DNA of 64,000 nucleotides. Source: Plectrocnemia conspersa (lineage: Eukaryota > Arthropoda > Insecta > Trichoptera > Polycentropodidae). The notes below the pieces were generated by a model. That model had not been told where the DNA came from and ran no database searches. It saw only the letters and a program-made list of their open reading frames with translations. The translations under genes and the position numbers were made by a program. Location: NCBI GenBank assembly GCA_009617715.1, contig VTFK01000138.1:186001-250000 (forward strand), written 5' to 3'. Below are positions 48,317-59,897 of the stretch, one piece after another (position 1 is the first letter of the stretch; every line of letters begins with the position of its first letter).

Positions 48317-50921
48317 ATAGAGTCACTTTGATGTATATTCATTTCGTCTTTATTCATAAGTGAAAAGGGATGACAACTTTAAGTGTACGCCCCACCAATT
48401 TGCTCTAAAGTACAATATGCGTATATACATATGTTCGATATACTCTTTTCTATATTCGAAGCAAATTTAGAGAAATCAGAAATGTTATTATATTTTTTTA
48501 TGTTGAAATAGTGAAAGTTATAAGCTAGCAAAAGCAATCGTTATCACTTACGTATGTATAGCGATAACAATTTAAAGACGTCCGTGCGCTGCGAGTGTCG
48601 GAATAATAATGAAGTAGTTAGAACTTTGGCGACGGGAAGTGACGGGTGGCAATTAGACACAGATTGAGACGCTGCAGAGGTATTTTATTGAATTGTATTA
48701 CAGTTTACATATCATTACCAAAATAACAGGGCGCGGGCACGCAACGGCGTGCGAGCCCGGCAGAATTTGGCAGTCGAAAAAGTCCGTCACCCAAGTGTTA
48801 CCAGAGTGCCGCCAAGTTTTGGCCATAATAAAATCTAAATGAAAAATATATATATTGTATATAAATATAAAGAGCCCCTATATGACAGCTTTGCTCGGCG
48901 TAAGCGGACCAATGAAATACCGTTGTGAAATGCGAGATAAACCTTAAAGTCACATCATTTTATCATTGACTTTGATACGATGTGAATTTTCATAAGAAAT
49001 GGTGTTCCTGTTTAAATTATTTAATTAAATATTACAGGACCCTGCAATCATTTACACAACATGCGCTGCAATGGCAATTTAACGCCTGACCCACGGCGAT
49101 ATTGCTCATTCACCACGAACTTCTGAAATAATGAAAATCGTGACACAAATCTCAATCTGCAAAACGCGTTTGTTTATTTATTATCATCTGTGCAATAACT
49201 GCCCATCCTCGAAATCGAACCGTTCACATCCGTATGCTCGCATAAAAACATAGTTCATCGCTTGGCACACTTTCGTGACTAGTTATAATAAATAAATACA
49301 CAACACAAAACACGGGTCGAGCTTGCCAAAAAAGAAATGACCGCGGATCGTACACAATGCTAATCGGAATTTGATTCGACCTAGGAATTATTATGCATAT
49401 CCATATATAGCCATAAGAGTGCATGCAAAAAAGAGAAATTAAAGAGCCTCGAGTGTCTGCGCGTCGTTGAGACATGCAGCTTATATATGGTCAGAACGGC
49501 GAGACGCTGTAGCAACGTCTCTGAAACGGTTGACCAAAAACAGTCGTAGACCTCCTGCGAGACCGGAGCTGGGTCAGGGTCGACTTCTGGAAGGAGCAGT
49601 AGGGGCTCCAAAGTGCAAGGTTCCGCTTTTTAAACGAACCACACCACGCCTTATATGCACCGAGCTGTACGTACTTGGAGTGGCTGCTTTATATCGATTC
49701 GCCGACAATAAGCACATCCATACTCGAATTGAGTTATTAACCCTTTGAACTCGTATTTTTTTTTTGGTTGGGGTAGTGCCAGCTCGTATTTAATTTCAAG
49801 ATTTTTTATAAGTTCAATTTTTGGAAGTAAAAATGAAATAAAACATGTTTTGACTAATCTTTTTACAAATTAAAATTAATACAGCGAAAGGTGGATAGTT
49901 TGTCAGTATTTTAGTTAAAAAAAATTAATTAAATATTTAAAATACATTATAATTTTAATACTTTAATCGGAAAATAACTTTTTATATTGTACTTTTTTAA
50001 ATAACTTGTAAAACGATAACCATGAAACTTAGAAAAGAATAATTTATTAAAATGTGTTCACGAAGAATTGTACTTACTATTCACAAAAAAAAAAAATGAC
50101 ATAGTATTAGGTATACATAGTATAGGAAGGTAAATGTAATGATGTTTTTAGATGATTTTTCGTCCATCGCAATCAAATGCGCGGCAAAACAAATAAATTA
50201 ATTATTTAAAAAACAGCTGAGTGTTGTAGCGGCAGGGGTTTATAACCATTAAGAAATTTGTAAATAGCTAGATGTCATATGAATTCTGAATAATTAAAAT
50301 ATTGGACTGATTGTATTTTTTTTGCACCTATCGTTTATTATCTTGCGCAATGCGCTTATTATCTTGCGCATCGCGCTCGTTCTATAGCGTTTAGCGCTCA
50401 TAACATCGATCAAAAATTTGCGTTCATACAAAAAAATAATGGTTACAATATAATTTAATCAAGATTAAAATTACAAAGAGTACAAGTTTTTTACTTGTTG
50501 TTTTTTTTTCTTAGTAAAACCTTAGTTTTTAGTTTTTTTTAATTGTTGTTTTTTCTTGGTAAATAGTTAATACATTCCCATTAACAAGTTTTACACTTTT
50601 TAGAAAATCAAATTACAATAAACGTATTATAAAAAAAAAAAAAAATATACTGTTAGTTAAATAAAACATATAATAACATAATAACGTTTTAAAACATATT
50701 TAATACGAAAAATTGTTATGCACCTTACAATAAATAAAACACAAACAATATGCACATCAGCACATATGTTTTAAGCAAAAGGATACATTTTGACGATTTA
50801 ACCAATGATTTTTAAAAGAAAATTTAACACTTTTGACGCTAAGTTGCCGATAATGAGATTCCGAATAAAGTAAAGCGAAGGTCCATATATAAAGGAAAAT
50901 GTAGATTAAGAAATATGGTTC
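48317..50921. other. No gene recognised; GC-richer blocks
   Basis: 48560-48840 is GC-rich with a bulged hairpin (CGGGCACGC pairing with GCGTG and CCCG, 48734-48759). 49440-49740 is also more complex and open on both strands but matches nothing I know. The remainder is AT-rich. Confidence 0.4.
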
Positions 50922-51577
50922 TAGGACACTAACCACCTGGAAATATACCCCTTGGACAATAACCCCCCTGGACATTTTCCACCGTGCAAATAACCCCCTG
51001 ACAATTAACCCATCATGCAAATAGCCCCCCTGACAATTAATCCCCGCCACGTATAAATATAATACAGATATTACTTAACACGTCTCGTGACGCTCTATTA
51101 TACTTAATAAAACATATACTGATGCCATTACCAAAGTTTAGCTGTATTATACATACATATGTATCTAGCCTAATAATATTTTTTATTTTTTTTAATACTC
51201 TTTATAACAATTTTGCTCGCACCGGTCACCGGTACAAAATATACAATACGTATACTTTCTTCGTAAGTGTGTTGGTTTTATTGATATTTTAAAAATTCTG
51301 TATTTTGCTGAATGAAATAAATTAGTATTGATATTGATTATTCGTATTAAACATTATTTTATTAAAATAATGACCATTTATTATAGATAATAACAACTTA
51401 TAAAAAAATACTTATCTCTATTAATCGTCAGGGGTTATTTACACGGGGGGTTAATTTTCAGGGGGCTATTTGTCAGGGGGTTATTTGCACAGGGGATTAT
51501 TTGTACGAGGGGTTAATGTCCAGGGGAGTTTTGATGGAGATATATGTCCAGGGGGTATTTGTCCTGCGTTTACGTGC
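50922..51577. mobile_element. Element with inverted arms made of ~16 bp units
   Basis: The right arm (51427-51577) consists of about eight loosely tandem units of 14-18 bp near AGGGGGTTATTTGTCC. The left arm (50922-51050) has about eight units of the same kind in reverse complement. The outer ends resemble each other in mirror image (GGACACTAACCACCTGG and CCAGGGGGTATTTGTCC). About 375 bp of AT-rich non-coding sequence separates the arms. This looks like a small DNA transposon with repeat-built ends. Target-site duplication was not identified. Confidence 0.65.
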
Positions 51578-51657
51578 ACTTAGGATAGGAATATTTAAGA
51601 TACGAAAAAGAAGGCCAAATTAAATTAGATATTTTTTAATATATTCACTGTCTATGC

Positions 51658-52936
51658 CAGAGGTCAGAAAATTACGGCCAAATCCAGCCCTCTGCTTATT
51701 TTAATCCGGCCTGCAAGTAATTGATAGATTTGACATATAAAAAAATCTAACAATCTAACAATCGAGTTAAGGAGCTAGCTATGTATCACCTTATAAGGTG
51801 CTCCTATTGCTTTGTATTTCACCGTGACGTTATGAACTTTAAATTTGACAGCATCTTCAGTGCCCACGTAACGCCTTTTGCAATAGATTTGTTCGTTTAC
51901 CAGTTTTTCGGCGAGAACAGTTGCTAAAAGATAAGCACATTGTGTGTAACATCAATAGACAACTAAATAGCAGTTTTTTTTAACTCAATTCAGTGGTTTT
52001 AAATTATTTTCGATTAACACCATTGCTTTTGCATGGCTCTCTAAGTCAAAATATTACATGTAGCCTTTGCCAAATAGTTAATATTTTTGTATAAGTAAAG
52101 GGTTATGTATAAATAGTAGCAGTATTTATCCATTTTTTAAAGGCTTCTGCAAACAGTAAGTTACTAAATAAGTTACTGGTTTGCACTAAATTATTTATTC
52201 AAGCAGTCAATGCTATGTTAAAGTGACAAAAAAAATAGTTTTGATGAATAGTTTGCATGGAACTACTACAAATGAAAATATTAATAATAAAGTTGAAAAA
52301 CGTTAACAAAGTACATTTTAAAGTGAATTTCGAATAAAATGTGTAACATCTGATGGTGGTAAATTTAAAAGCAGAACAAGTATAAGCTTTTTTAGAAAAA
52401 AATATGATTTTTGTAAAAATGCACTATTCACCAACAGGTACTATAGAAAACATTTAAATTTATTGTGTATTATTAAAACAATTGTAATAACCGTAAACTT
52501 TATTAACTATCGTGAACTTAACCGTCATCAGTTCTGTGACTATTTTTTTTTTTATCATAATATAAGCCGTATATTTCGACTTTCTCTACCATACAGTAGT
52601 CCAATGGCCCAGTCATGGTATAGGTTGACTAAGATTTTTTTTTAAATCATAGGAGCGATTAAATTTTTTTTTTTCAACGAAAACCACGCCCTCAGCTATT
52701 ATTATCTGAAATTAAATAGATTTGAGAATTAGCCTTTGCTGCAGATATCATGAGATTTCTTAACAGATTAAACTTAAAGCTAAAAAAAACAAAAAACAGT
52801 GCTTATATTTAATATTTACACAACATTTGAATATTTGAGAGAAATGATAAAGCTCATTTTAATTTTGCTTCCTGGCCCGCTGAACTAAAAAATATTTACA
52901 ATCTGGTCCTTCACAAAAAAGGTTTGCCGACCCCTG
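51658..52936. mobile_element. Non-autonomous hAT element with target-site duplication
   Basis: The left end starts CAGAGGTCAGAAAATTACGG and continues with CCAAATCCAGCCC. The right end, reversed, starts CAGGGGTCGGCAAACC and continues with GGACCAGATTGTAAATATTT. Both are the style of hAT (Charlie-like) ends. Flanks GTCTATGC (51650-51657) and GTCTATGG (52937-52944) form an 8 bp target-site duplication with one mismatch, as expected for hAT. No transposase similarity was seen in the 1.28 kb interior. Confidence 0.85.
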
Positions 52937-53044
52937 GTCTATGGTGTTACACGAGCAAAATAACCTTGTCTATATTCTTCAGTCATATGTTTTACAGAGA
53001 GACATTCAAAGCGCGTCATGGCGATTTTACAACTTTATATTTAG

Positions 53045-53112
53045 ATTGTCTTGTATAACCGGTAGTCCTTAAGCCGTTGAACTGATATCCTAGAGACTAT
53101 CGGTTCAGGTCC
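53045..53112 (+). repeat. Weak tRNA-like sequence
   Basis: GGTAGTCCTTAAGCCGTTGAAC followed 26 bp later by GGTTCAGGTCC resembles a degenerate A-box/B-box pair. No convincing cloverleaf is formed. It may be a tRNA pseudogene or SINE head. Confidence 0.3.
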
Positions 53113-53441
53113 CCGCAACAAACTAAACATTTTAATATTAAGAATGCGCTATTATTAAAATTAAGCCCTAACTGCTAAGCGACATCTATTGATTGTAAGC
53201 TGTAATTATAGTTAACAATATATAATAGATATCACTAATTTACAAACCGTGTTTTAAATCTTATTCAATTAAACGTGTAAGTGTTGATTATGTTGTGCAT
53301 AAACGACTTTTAACAATAGTTTTTCAATGACGCATATTTGAGTCATCCACCTTTAGAGTGTAAATAATAAGTAATAAATTTATATAAGTACAATACAATC
53401 CTAAAACTTACTGAAAAAAACATGTTTTACAAGACTTTTAA

Positions 53442-53668
53442 CCCTTTCACCGCGGATGACTTCTATAGGTGTCATCAAGAAAATCGCCAGTACTCATTGG
53501 ACATTTAAAGGTGCCGTAAGCATTTGAGCCTAATAAAATGGCATTTAAGTATAATTTAAGGCTATAAATCAATTATTTGATCCATAATATTTTTAAAAAT
53601 ATGGCATGAATAGGTGTCCCCACATATTAACAAATTTCGAAATGGCGCCCAAAAATATCAGCTGTGGT
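53442..53668. mobile_element. piggyBac-type MITE, copy 1 (right end decayed)
   Basis: It starts CCCTTTCACCGCGGATGAC right after TTAA (53438-53441) and follows the 57999 copy closely: ATCAAGAAAATCGCCAGTAC, GAGCCTAATAA, AATATGGCATGAATAGGTG, CACATATTAACAAATT and AAATATCAGC. The last ~15 bp and the right TTAA seen in the other copy are degraded here (TGTGGTGATAATC). The two copies share the same subterminal palindrome region. Confidence 0.85.
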
Positions 53669-55758
53669 GATAATCTAAATGCAATCGGGGCCAGGCCTCA
53701 CCTAATTTTTTTGTACATAAAAAAAATTAGATAGGGCCGGTAAAGTTTTATTATATTTTGTGAAAATGATCAAATTTTATATTTAGACAAATATTCTACA
53801 AGTTTTTCGTATGTATTTGCCCATTTGAGGCAGAAATGATAAATATTACATTGTTTTTTTGTGGGGATCTGTTTTGGATTGGCAGGCGTTCTTACACCTA
53901 GAACGAACCAGCGTAGTTTGGCCTCGTGGCTTTATTTTTGAATTTTTAAGTATTGAATTTATTAAAACAGTTTTTAAAAATATAATTATAATTGATCGTA
54001 AAAAATGATTACATTAAAAGAATATCCTAAAACTTAAAACTTTAAATACTTGTACAAGATTTAAAATTGGTAGAAATAGTCTTAGCATAAACGCATACTA
54101 TTACTGTCACAGTAATAATATATTATTATATCATCATTCGTAATTATATGGATAATTTTTAAAAGAAAATCAATATATGTATTTATAAATAATTAAAACA
54201 CAGATTACTAATTCTGTTTTACATAATTTAGCTATTTACTAGCTCGAAAATATATTAAATGTGTCGAGACTAATATTATCGTTTGAGTTGAGTACCCAGG
54301 TCGATAGTTGTCAATCGCTCATTTTACTAGTGCGAGCGAGTAAGCGAGCTCTGCTAGCATAACGGCATCTCGCTCTTTTTTCCGTCTTAAAAATTTTATT
54401 TTTATTTCATAACAGACACACAATATAAAGTAATAATTATGCACAATTAGAGCATATGATCCCGTTTCATCCCATATCATAAAAATATAGATGCCCTTAG
54501 AAGGAAAAAATCAGTTTTAAAGCATTAATTGACAACCTAAATCTGTCAAGTCTAGCGCGATGCCGTCCTAACAGCGCGCTTTGACCATGTTCCGATGAAA
54601 AAAATTTTACAATAAACTTACACTTGTAAATTTAAGATTATTGAGTTATTTGCATAAGTTAATAAAAAATTCAATATTACTGAAATGTGTTTTTTAAGTC
54701 GAAGTCTTTTTTTACTATTAATAAATTTAAATTTTCAAAATTTGCTTGAACACAAAGCCAATAAATGCATTCAAAGTTTTGTCGACATATTGTCGACGTT
54801 CGATGACTATATACCAATGATCAACGCTTAAAATACGATGTCGACACATAGTGACATGATTTGTTTGAGAAAGTGTTTATTCAAGTGGTTTCTTGTGGCC
54901 TTCTATCAAATCAAAATAGATAACAATAACTGTTCATAAATTATCTCTAATCTATGAACCAAAATAATCGAAAGTTTGTGGTAAATTTCGCCTAATGTAT
55001 TTAACAAATTATCCTTTCACTGACTGCGGTTATGATAGGATTATTTTCTAATTGAATAATTATCCTCAATAACATAAATATAGATACTATATTATCATAC
55101 ACTTGACTCAAAAACAAGCTGTTCATCGTAATAAAACACATATTTTGTTACACACGCTGTTAATGCGTGTTAATTAAATGTTTAATTTATGCAAGTCCAT
55201 GCAAAAATGCAGCATACAACGGGTCATTAACGCGTATGGAAATTCTGCTCTAGCATCGTGTGGAATTGAATAAAATTAAAAATGCAAAGATCAGTCGCGG
55301 AAGCGAAAACATACTCATATGCTCTTTGTGCAAACAGTTCAGAGAATATTAATATGTGTGCAAATGAGTATTTTATTTACTTTCCGTGATTTTTAGCATC
55401 TGATGCAAAAAATAATACGGTTTATTGTGTAAAAATTATATTTGGTCTGCTTCATTTAATTTCAATTCTCGCGACAAAATTGTCGCTGCATTTATCATTC
55501 GATCACTTACAAAAAGTATTTCTTCCAGAAATATTGTAAAAATTGTAAAATAAGAAAACCTAAGAAAATCTAAACCAAATTATAGTAACCCTTTCTCAAA
55601 TAATTATTATATTAATCAGTTCTCAAGGAAAGGTACATTAATCATAGTAATTGTTATGGATACTATCAATGCTGAGAATCCGCAAAAAGTGCATCAAATT
55701 TTCAATGTTAAACCAAATTTCCAGATAAAATACCAAAGTTAAAAAACAATGTACTCAC
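53669..55758. other. No exon recognised; 3' side of the host gene
   Basis: A hairpin CTAATTTTTTT/AAAAAAATTAG lies at about 53712-53740. Later exons of the minus-strand gene should lie in this direction, but none could be identified before the left edge of the window. They may lie outside it. Confidence 0.45.
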
Positions 55759-56245
55759 CATCTCGAGCGCCTTCTTGGAAACGTTGTCTTCTACGGTCGT
55801 CGACGACGTGACAACGGTGGCGTTACTATTACTTAAACTCTCGTTTAATTTAATCACAGTATCAATATCACATATTTCGTTGAACGCACGACGGCCGTCC
55901 GGCGCGCCGTTCTCGTTAACTCTGTCGTCGTTATCAACTAACACTATACTATTATTTGAAAGCACTTGACGGTTTTCATTGGTCGAATCAACTAAATCGT
56001 TCTTATTTTTAGAATTCACGTCGGCAGTGGTGCTGTTTAGTTTGGCGCTGCTGATAGCGCCCGGTGCTATCTCGCACGAGTTCCTCTTGGAGTCCTTTTG
56101 AGAAGTCGGAGGATCTCCGGACGAGGCGGCAGCGCGAAGGCGAGAAGTCCTGGTGGTTCTCACCCTGGCGGATGCTGGGTCGTTCTTGCGACCGTTGTCG
56201 GCCGTTTCTTCCGATTTAGGCGAAGCAACTTTCTTTGTAGCCAAT
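55759..56245 (-). CDS. Probable supervillin-like protein, internal exon
   Basis: This is a 487 nt minus-strand exon. It opens after a TGTTTCAG acceptor and closes ALEM before a GTGAGT donor. The acceptor phase fits the preceding exon exactly (AG plus A gives Arg), and the exon ends on a codon boundary. The 162 residues are hydrophilic and low-complexity: a basic part (VRTTRTSRLRAAA) followed by a long Ser/Asn/Asp-rich linker. There is no catalytic domain. Together with the previous exon's KYKEERRKQLA motif, I read it as part of the disordered N-terminal region of a supervillin-like membrane/actin scaffold, based on remembered family pattern only. The exon is secure; the identity is not. Confidence 0.8.
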
Positions 56246-56843
56246 CTGAAACAGTAAAACATAAATATAGTAACTTGAGTGTAAAATCTTGACAAGTTAG
56301 TTTATTATTCAACGCGAGTGTCGGGTTATGTTTTGATGTAATTCAAAACGCGTACAAATATTGTGAAAAAATATGCTGAAAAACTGTCATACACATTTTT
56401 GTGCTGTAATGGCTCGAATAACACGAGTAATATAAGTATTAGAATAATAATATTATACTAACATGCTGAAATATTATGTTTTAATCTAAAGCACATTTAT
56501 TAAAAACTTTCTAATGCTTTCCAAATATTTTAAACCAGGGCTTTTTCTGCAACGTGGTGGAACGGCGTTCCGGCACTTTTTTTACAGTATTTTCAATGTT
56601 TAAAAAACACTGACAATCTGCGTAAATTTAATTTATTTATTTTTACGTAAATGTGACGTCGTTAAGTTTAAAAATAAAAGAAAATTCCGATTACTTCTTA
56701 ACCGCTGGTCCCACTAAAAAAAGATCAAAACAATAACAGAAACGACGACAGAAAATATGGCAATATTGGTTTGATAAGAAGCTATGAAAAGATAAGAAGC
56801 TACAATTTAATTTGCAATTTTTTTTTCAATATTACATTTTCAA

Positions 56844-57085
56844 TGAGTGAGAATCAAATGAAACACATCTAAATCGAATTTTGTCCAATAGGAGAGTGCA
56901 AAAAACAATTACCACTTCTCAGAAGTCAAAAATCCACGTCAAAAACAATAAAATCGTGACAACGCCGACACAATTTTATTGCTTTTGACGTAAATTTTTG
57001 ACTTCTGAGAAGTGATAATTATTTTTGCGCCCTCCTATTGACTAAAATTCGATTTTAATACACTTTGACCAATACTCTCATATCA
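56844..57085. mobile_element. Foldback MITE family F1, complete hairpin
   Basis: The two arms of about 115 bp mirror each other nearly perfectly around a centre near 56964: GTCAAAAACAATAAAATCGTG against CACAATTTTATTGCTTTTGAC, CACTTCTCAGAAGTCAAAAA against its mirror, then TCGAATTTTGTCCAATAGGAG against its mirror. It is non-coding. A single arm of the family is at 9249-9379. Target-site duplication is not clear. Confidence 0.8.
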
Positions 57086-57604
57086 ATAAATTTTGAAATA
57101 AATAAATCTCTCATATAAATTTTGTTTAATATTTTATGCGCTTCGTGGCATAGGAAAAGCTGCTTTAAAATTAATTTAAATGATATTTAATATAATTTTC
57201 TTTAGTAAAATGCTTGACAAGAAGTGATTGTTTTTCAAAGAGACAATGCGCATTTTTTTATTAAAAAGGCGCAAATTAAATGACATTTGCGAATCAAATT
57301 CTGTATTTTATAAAATTTATAAATTTATTTTAATTATAGTATCTTACTCACCCCATTGCGCAAAATGACGTGAAAGCAAAAAAAAAGTTCGCCAGTATTC
57401 AGATCATTATTTAGATTTCGGTTTGATGTTCGTATACCATTTTGTCTATTTTGATCATTTAATCTATGAAAAATGGTCGTCTTGAAGCACATTTGAATAC
57501 GAAACATAGTACTTGTGTGAACTATAATTAGTAAACGTTAAATTCAATATTCTATGGACGAAATGCTAATTATGAAATTTCTCTGCTAAATCTGAAAAAA
57601 ATAC

Positions 57605-59095
57605 ACTATAGGAAATGAATTATTTAAGTCAGCTATATTAGGTTTTCTCAAAAAAAATCTGGAAATAGATGACAAAGATGTGAAAGAAATACCACCAAGC
57701 AAACTGTCACATGAAATGGCCAATTATGTAGAAACACAACTGATTTAAAAGTCGAAAGCAAGAAAATTCTCAATATAGATGGATGAATCAACTTAAGAGA
57801 GTGTAGCTGTATTGATGGCTTATGTAAAATATAGTAACAATGGTGAATTTAATGAATAGATGTCGTTATGTGAAACATTGAAACCATAACTACTGCTATT
57901 GATTTATACAATAAAATAAAATATATTTATATAAAACTCATGTTATGCAGATGGTGCTCCTCTTTCGATGGGCAAGAAACGCAGTTGTTTAAAATTAACC
58001 CTTTCACCGCCGATGGCTTCTATAGAAGTCATCAAGAAAATCGCCAGTACTCATTGCCATAAACCTTTGAGCCTAATAATATGGTTATTTAGTATAATTT
58101 AAGGCTGCAAGTCACTTGAATTTATTGAAGCATAATATTTTTGAAAATATGGCATGAATAGGTGCCCTCACATATTAACAAATTCGGCAGAAATATCAGC
58201 CGCAGTGAAAGGGTTAATGGAGGATGACAACCCAGACATGTTTGTGCATTGCGTTATTCACAGAGAAAATTTAGTTTCAAAAAAGCTTTCACTTAACTTT
58301 AATGAAATAATGTATTCAATTATAAAATGTGTTAAATTTATCAAAGAAAATGCCAAATTTAAACGTTTCATCAAACAATTTTGTAGTGATAAAAATGTTT
58401 AACACAACAGACTATTGCTTCATACCAAAATAATTTAGTTTTCGCAGGGATTGCCTAAAGAGATTCATTAAACTATTTGATATTTTTAATGAGTTTTTGA
58501 ATGACCTGAAATAACACTTTTAAAATCAGTTAATTAACGGTCAAGCATTTGTGCTTGACAAACTTAGAAATATTAAATTTGTTAAATAAATAAGATCCTT
58601 ATTGATGCAAAATCTTAGATATTTGGCTTCATTGGCTTCTGCAGTTGTATAAAAAAAATGTTTCAGGCAAAAAAATTTAAGAACTATTTAAACTTCATAA
58701 GTGTGATGTGACTGATTATTTTATACTTTTTGTTGTAAAGCATTTAGTTAAAATGGCTTATGACTTAAATTACAGATTTTCATATTTGAAAGAATTTTTT
58801 TTCCCCTTGGATAACGCAGTATCAATAAGAACCCTTAGAATTACAAAATGATAAATCTTTGAAATCATTGTTTAACAATGGCGAGGCTTTGTGTCGAGAC
58901 AGAAACAAAATTATGACAAGTTTATTTAATCCAATCGTCATATTTAGTTGAATGCGGCTTTAGCGCTGTAAATGATTCGTTAATGAAAAAAAAATTGTCT
59001 GGATATAACAAACTGTGGAAAATTAGGATTAAACTTGACGAAATTACTACCTCATATAAAAACTCTGCAGCACACATAAAGCACAAGGATCGCAC
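57605..59095 (+). pseudogene. hAT transposase pseudogene (ZBED5/SCAND3-like type)
   Basis: In order on the plus strand: FLKKNLEIDDKDVKEIPPSK, FSI.MDEST, YADGAPLSMGKK, then after a MITE MEDDNPDMFVHCVIHRENLV and FIKENAKFKRFIKQFC, LLHT, IFGFIGF, LQNDKSLKSLF and finally VECGFSAVNDSLMKKK (58945-58995), the C-terminal hAT dimerisation region. These follow the layout of the hAT transposases from which vertebrate ZBED5-like genes derive. Many stops and frameshifts show that it is dead. It lies antisense in an intron of the host gene. Confidence 0.9.
57999..58213. mobile_element. piggyBac-type MITE, copy 2 (complete)
   Basis: This 215 bp element lies between TTAA (57995-57998) and TTAA (58214-58217). 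Its ends are CCCTTTCACCGC and GCAGTGAAAGGG, inverted with one mismatch. A subterminal palindrome CTTCTATAGAAG is centred about 24 bp from the left TTAA. It interrupts the hAT transposase relic; removing it with one TTAA restores the hAT reading frame across the junction. It is closely related to the copy at 53442. Confidence 0.92.
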
Positions 59096-59264
59096 AAATT
59101 TGAATGTTATTATATTCAAAGTTGTACATGTAATATTCCATACATTTATTTACGAGTAAACCATCTCGGAGGAGTTCATCAAATCTTTTTTGAGTTAAAC
59201 TCTTTTGGTGCTTTTAAATCAACTTAATATAATCCACAAATAATAAAAAAAAACACCGCGTTAC

Positions 59265-59829
59265 CTCGTCGTCCTGGCCGTTGGCTGGACGTTGCACTGA
59301 ACAGCCAGCTGCTTCCTCCTCTCCTCCTTGTACTTCCTGATCCTCTCCACTTTCCCGTCGTCCATCGCGGCGACGGTCGAGCTGACTTCGGCCGCTCTCG
59401 CTTCTGGCATGTCAACGGAGCCGTCTCGAAACACGTCCTCCACGCAGTGAACGGTGACCCTCCTCTCGGGCCTCCTCTTGACTCTCCTCCCGCCACCTTC
59501 GCCGAGCACCTTCGTCAGGTCGCCATGCTCGCGGCAATAGGCGTCGAAACCCTCGATCTCATTCCCGAATACCCATCCGGAACGTTTATTACGCTTCGAC
59601 CGCTCGGAAAACTCTATAATCTCCCCGAAGCTCCTGGCTATACTTTTGATGTCCTCGAAGAAGGGTTTTTGGGTATTGGCAGTGGTTTCAAACTTTGATG
59701 CGGTTGTAAAAATCGAGGTGGTAGGTTTTGATGGTTTGACAGGTCGGAACGCGGACGATGTGTTAAATATTGAAGGCTTTCGTGCACTAGAGAGTTCGGT
59801 GGACGGTCCCTGGCGATCGTGGAAGTTCC
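59265..59829 (-). CDS. Probable supervillin-like protein, internal exon upstream
   Basis: This is a 565 nt minus-strand exon with a TTGTTACAG acceptor and a GAG/GTAACG donor. G+C is clearly higher than in the flanks. It encodes a Ser/Thr/Pro-rich start (TELSSARKPSIFNTSS), an SIARSFGEIIEFSE segment, very basic stretches (RRVKRRPERR) and near its end MDDGKVERIRKYKEERRKQL. The ERIxxYKxERRxQLA motif is the feature that recalls the N-terminal part of supervillin, which binds actin, myosin II and membranes. The gelsolin/villin-like and headpiece domains that would prove this are not in the window. The first codon is completed by an upstream exon (phase 1), so the start is outside this exon. Confidence 0.85.
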
Positions 59830-59897
59830 CTGTAACAAAAAATATATATTTGTAATGCATGCTATAAGCTCAAATAATGCTTGGTTATAAATAAAAA

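Larger units (their letters stand above)
56246..59264 (-). other. Intron of the host gene, filled with element relics
   Basis: This 3019 bp intron has a GTAACG donor and a TTTCAG acceptor on the minus strand. It contains foldback MITE F1 (56844-57085) and a plus-strand hAT transposase relic (57605-59095) carrying a piggyBac-type MITE. The host gene is read on the opposite strand to the hAT relic. No further exon was seen inside. Confidence 0.8.

Noticed and set aside
49467..49748. 93-codon plus frame and antisense 76-codon frame as an exon of the host gene
   Set aside because: GC-richer and tempting, but no matching splice sites or protein similarity could be found on either strand.
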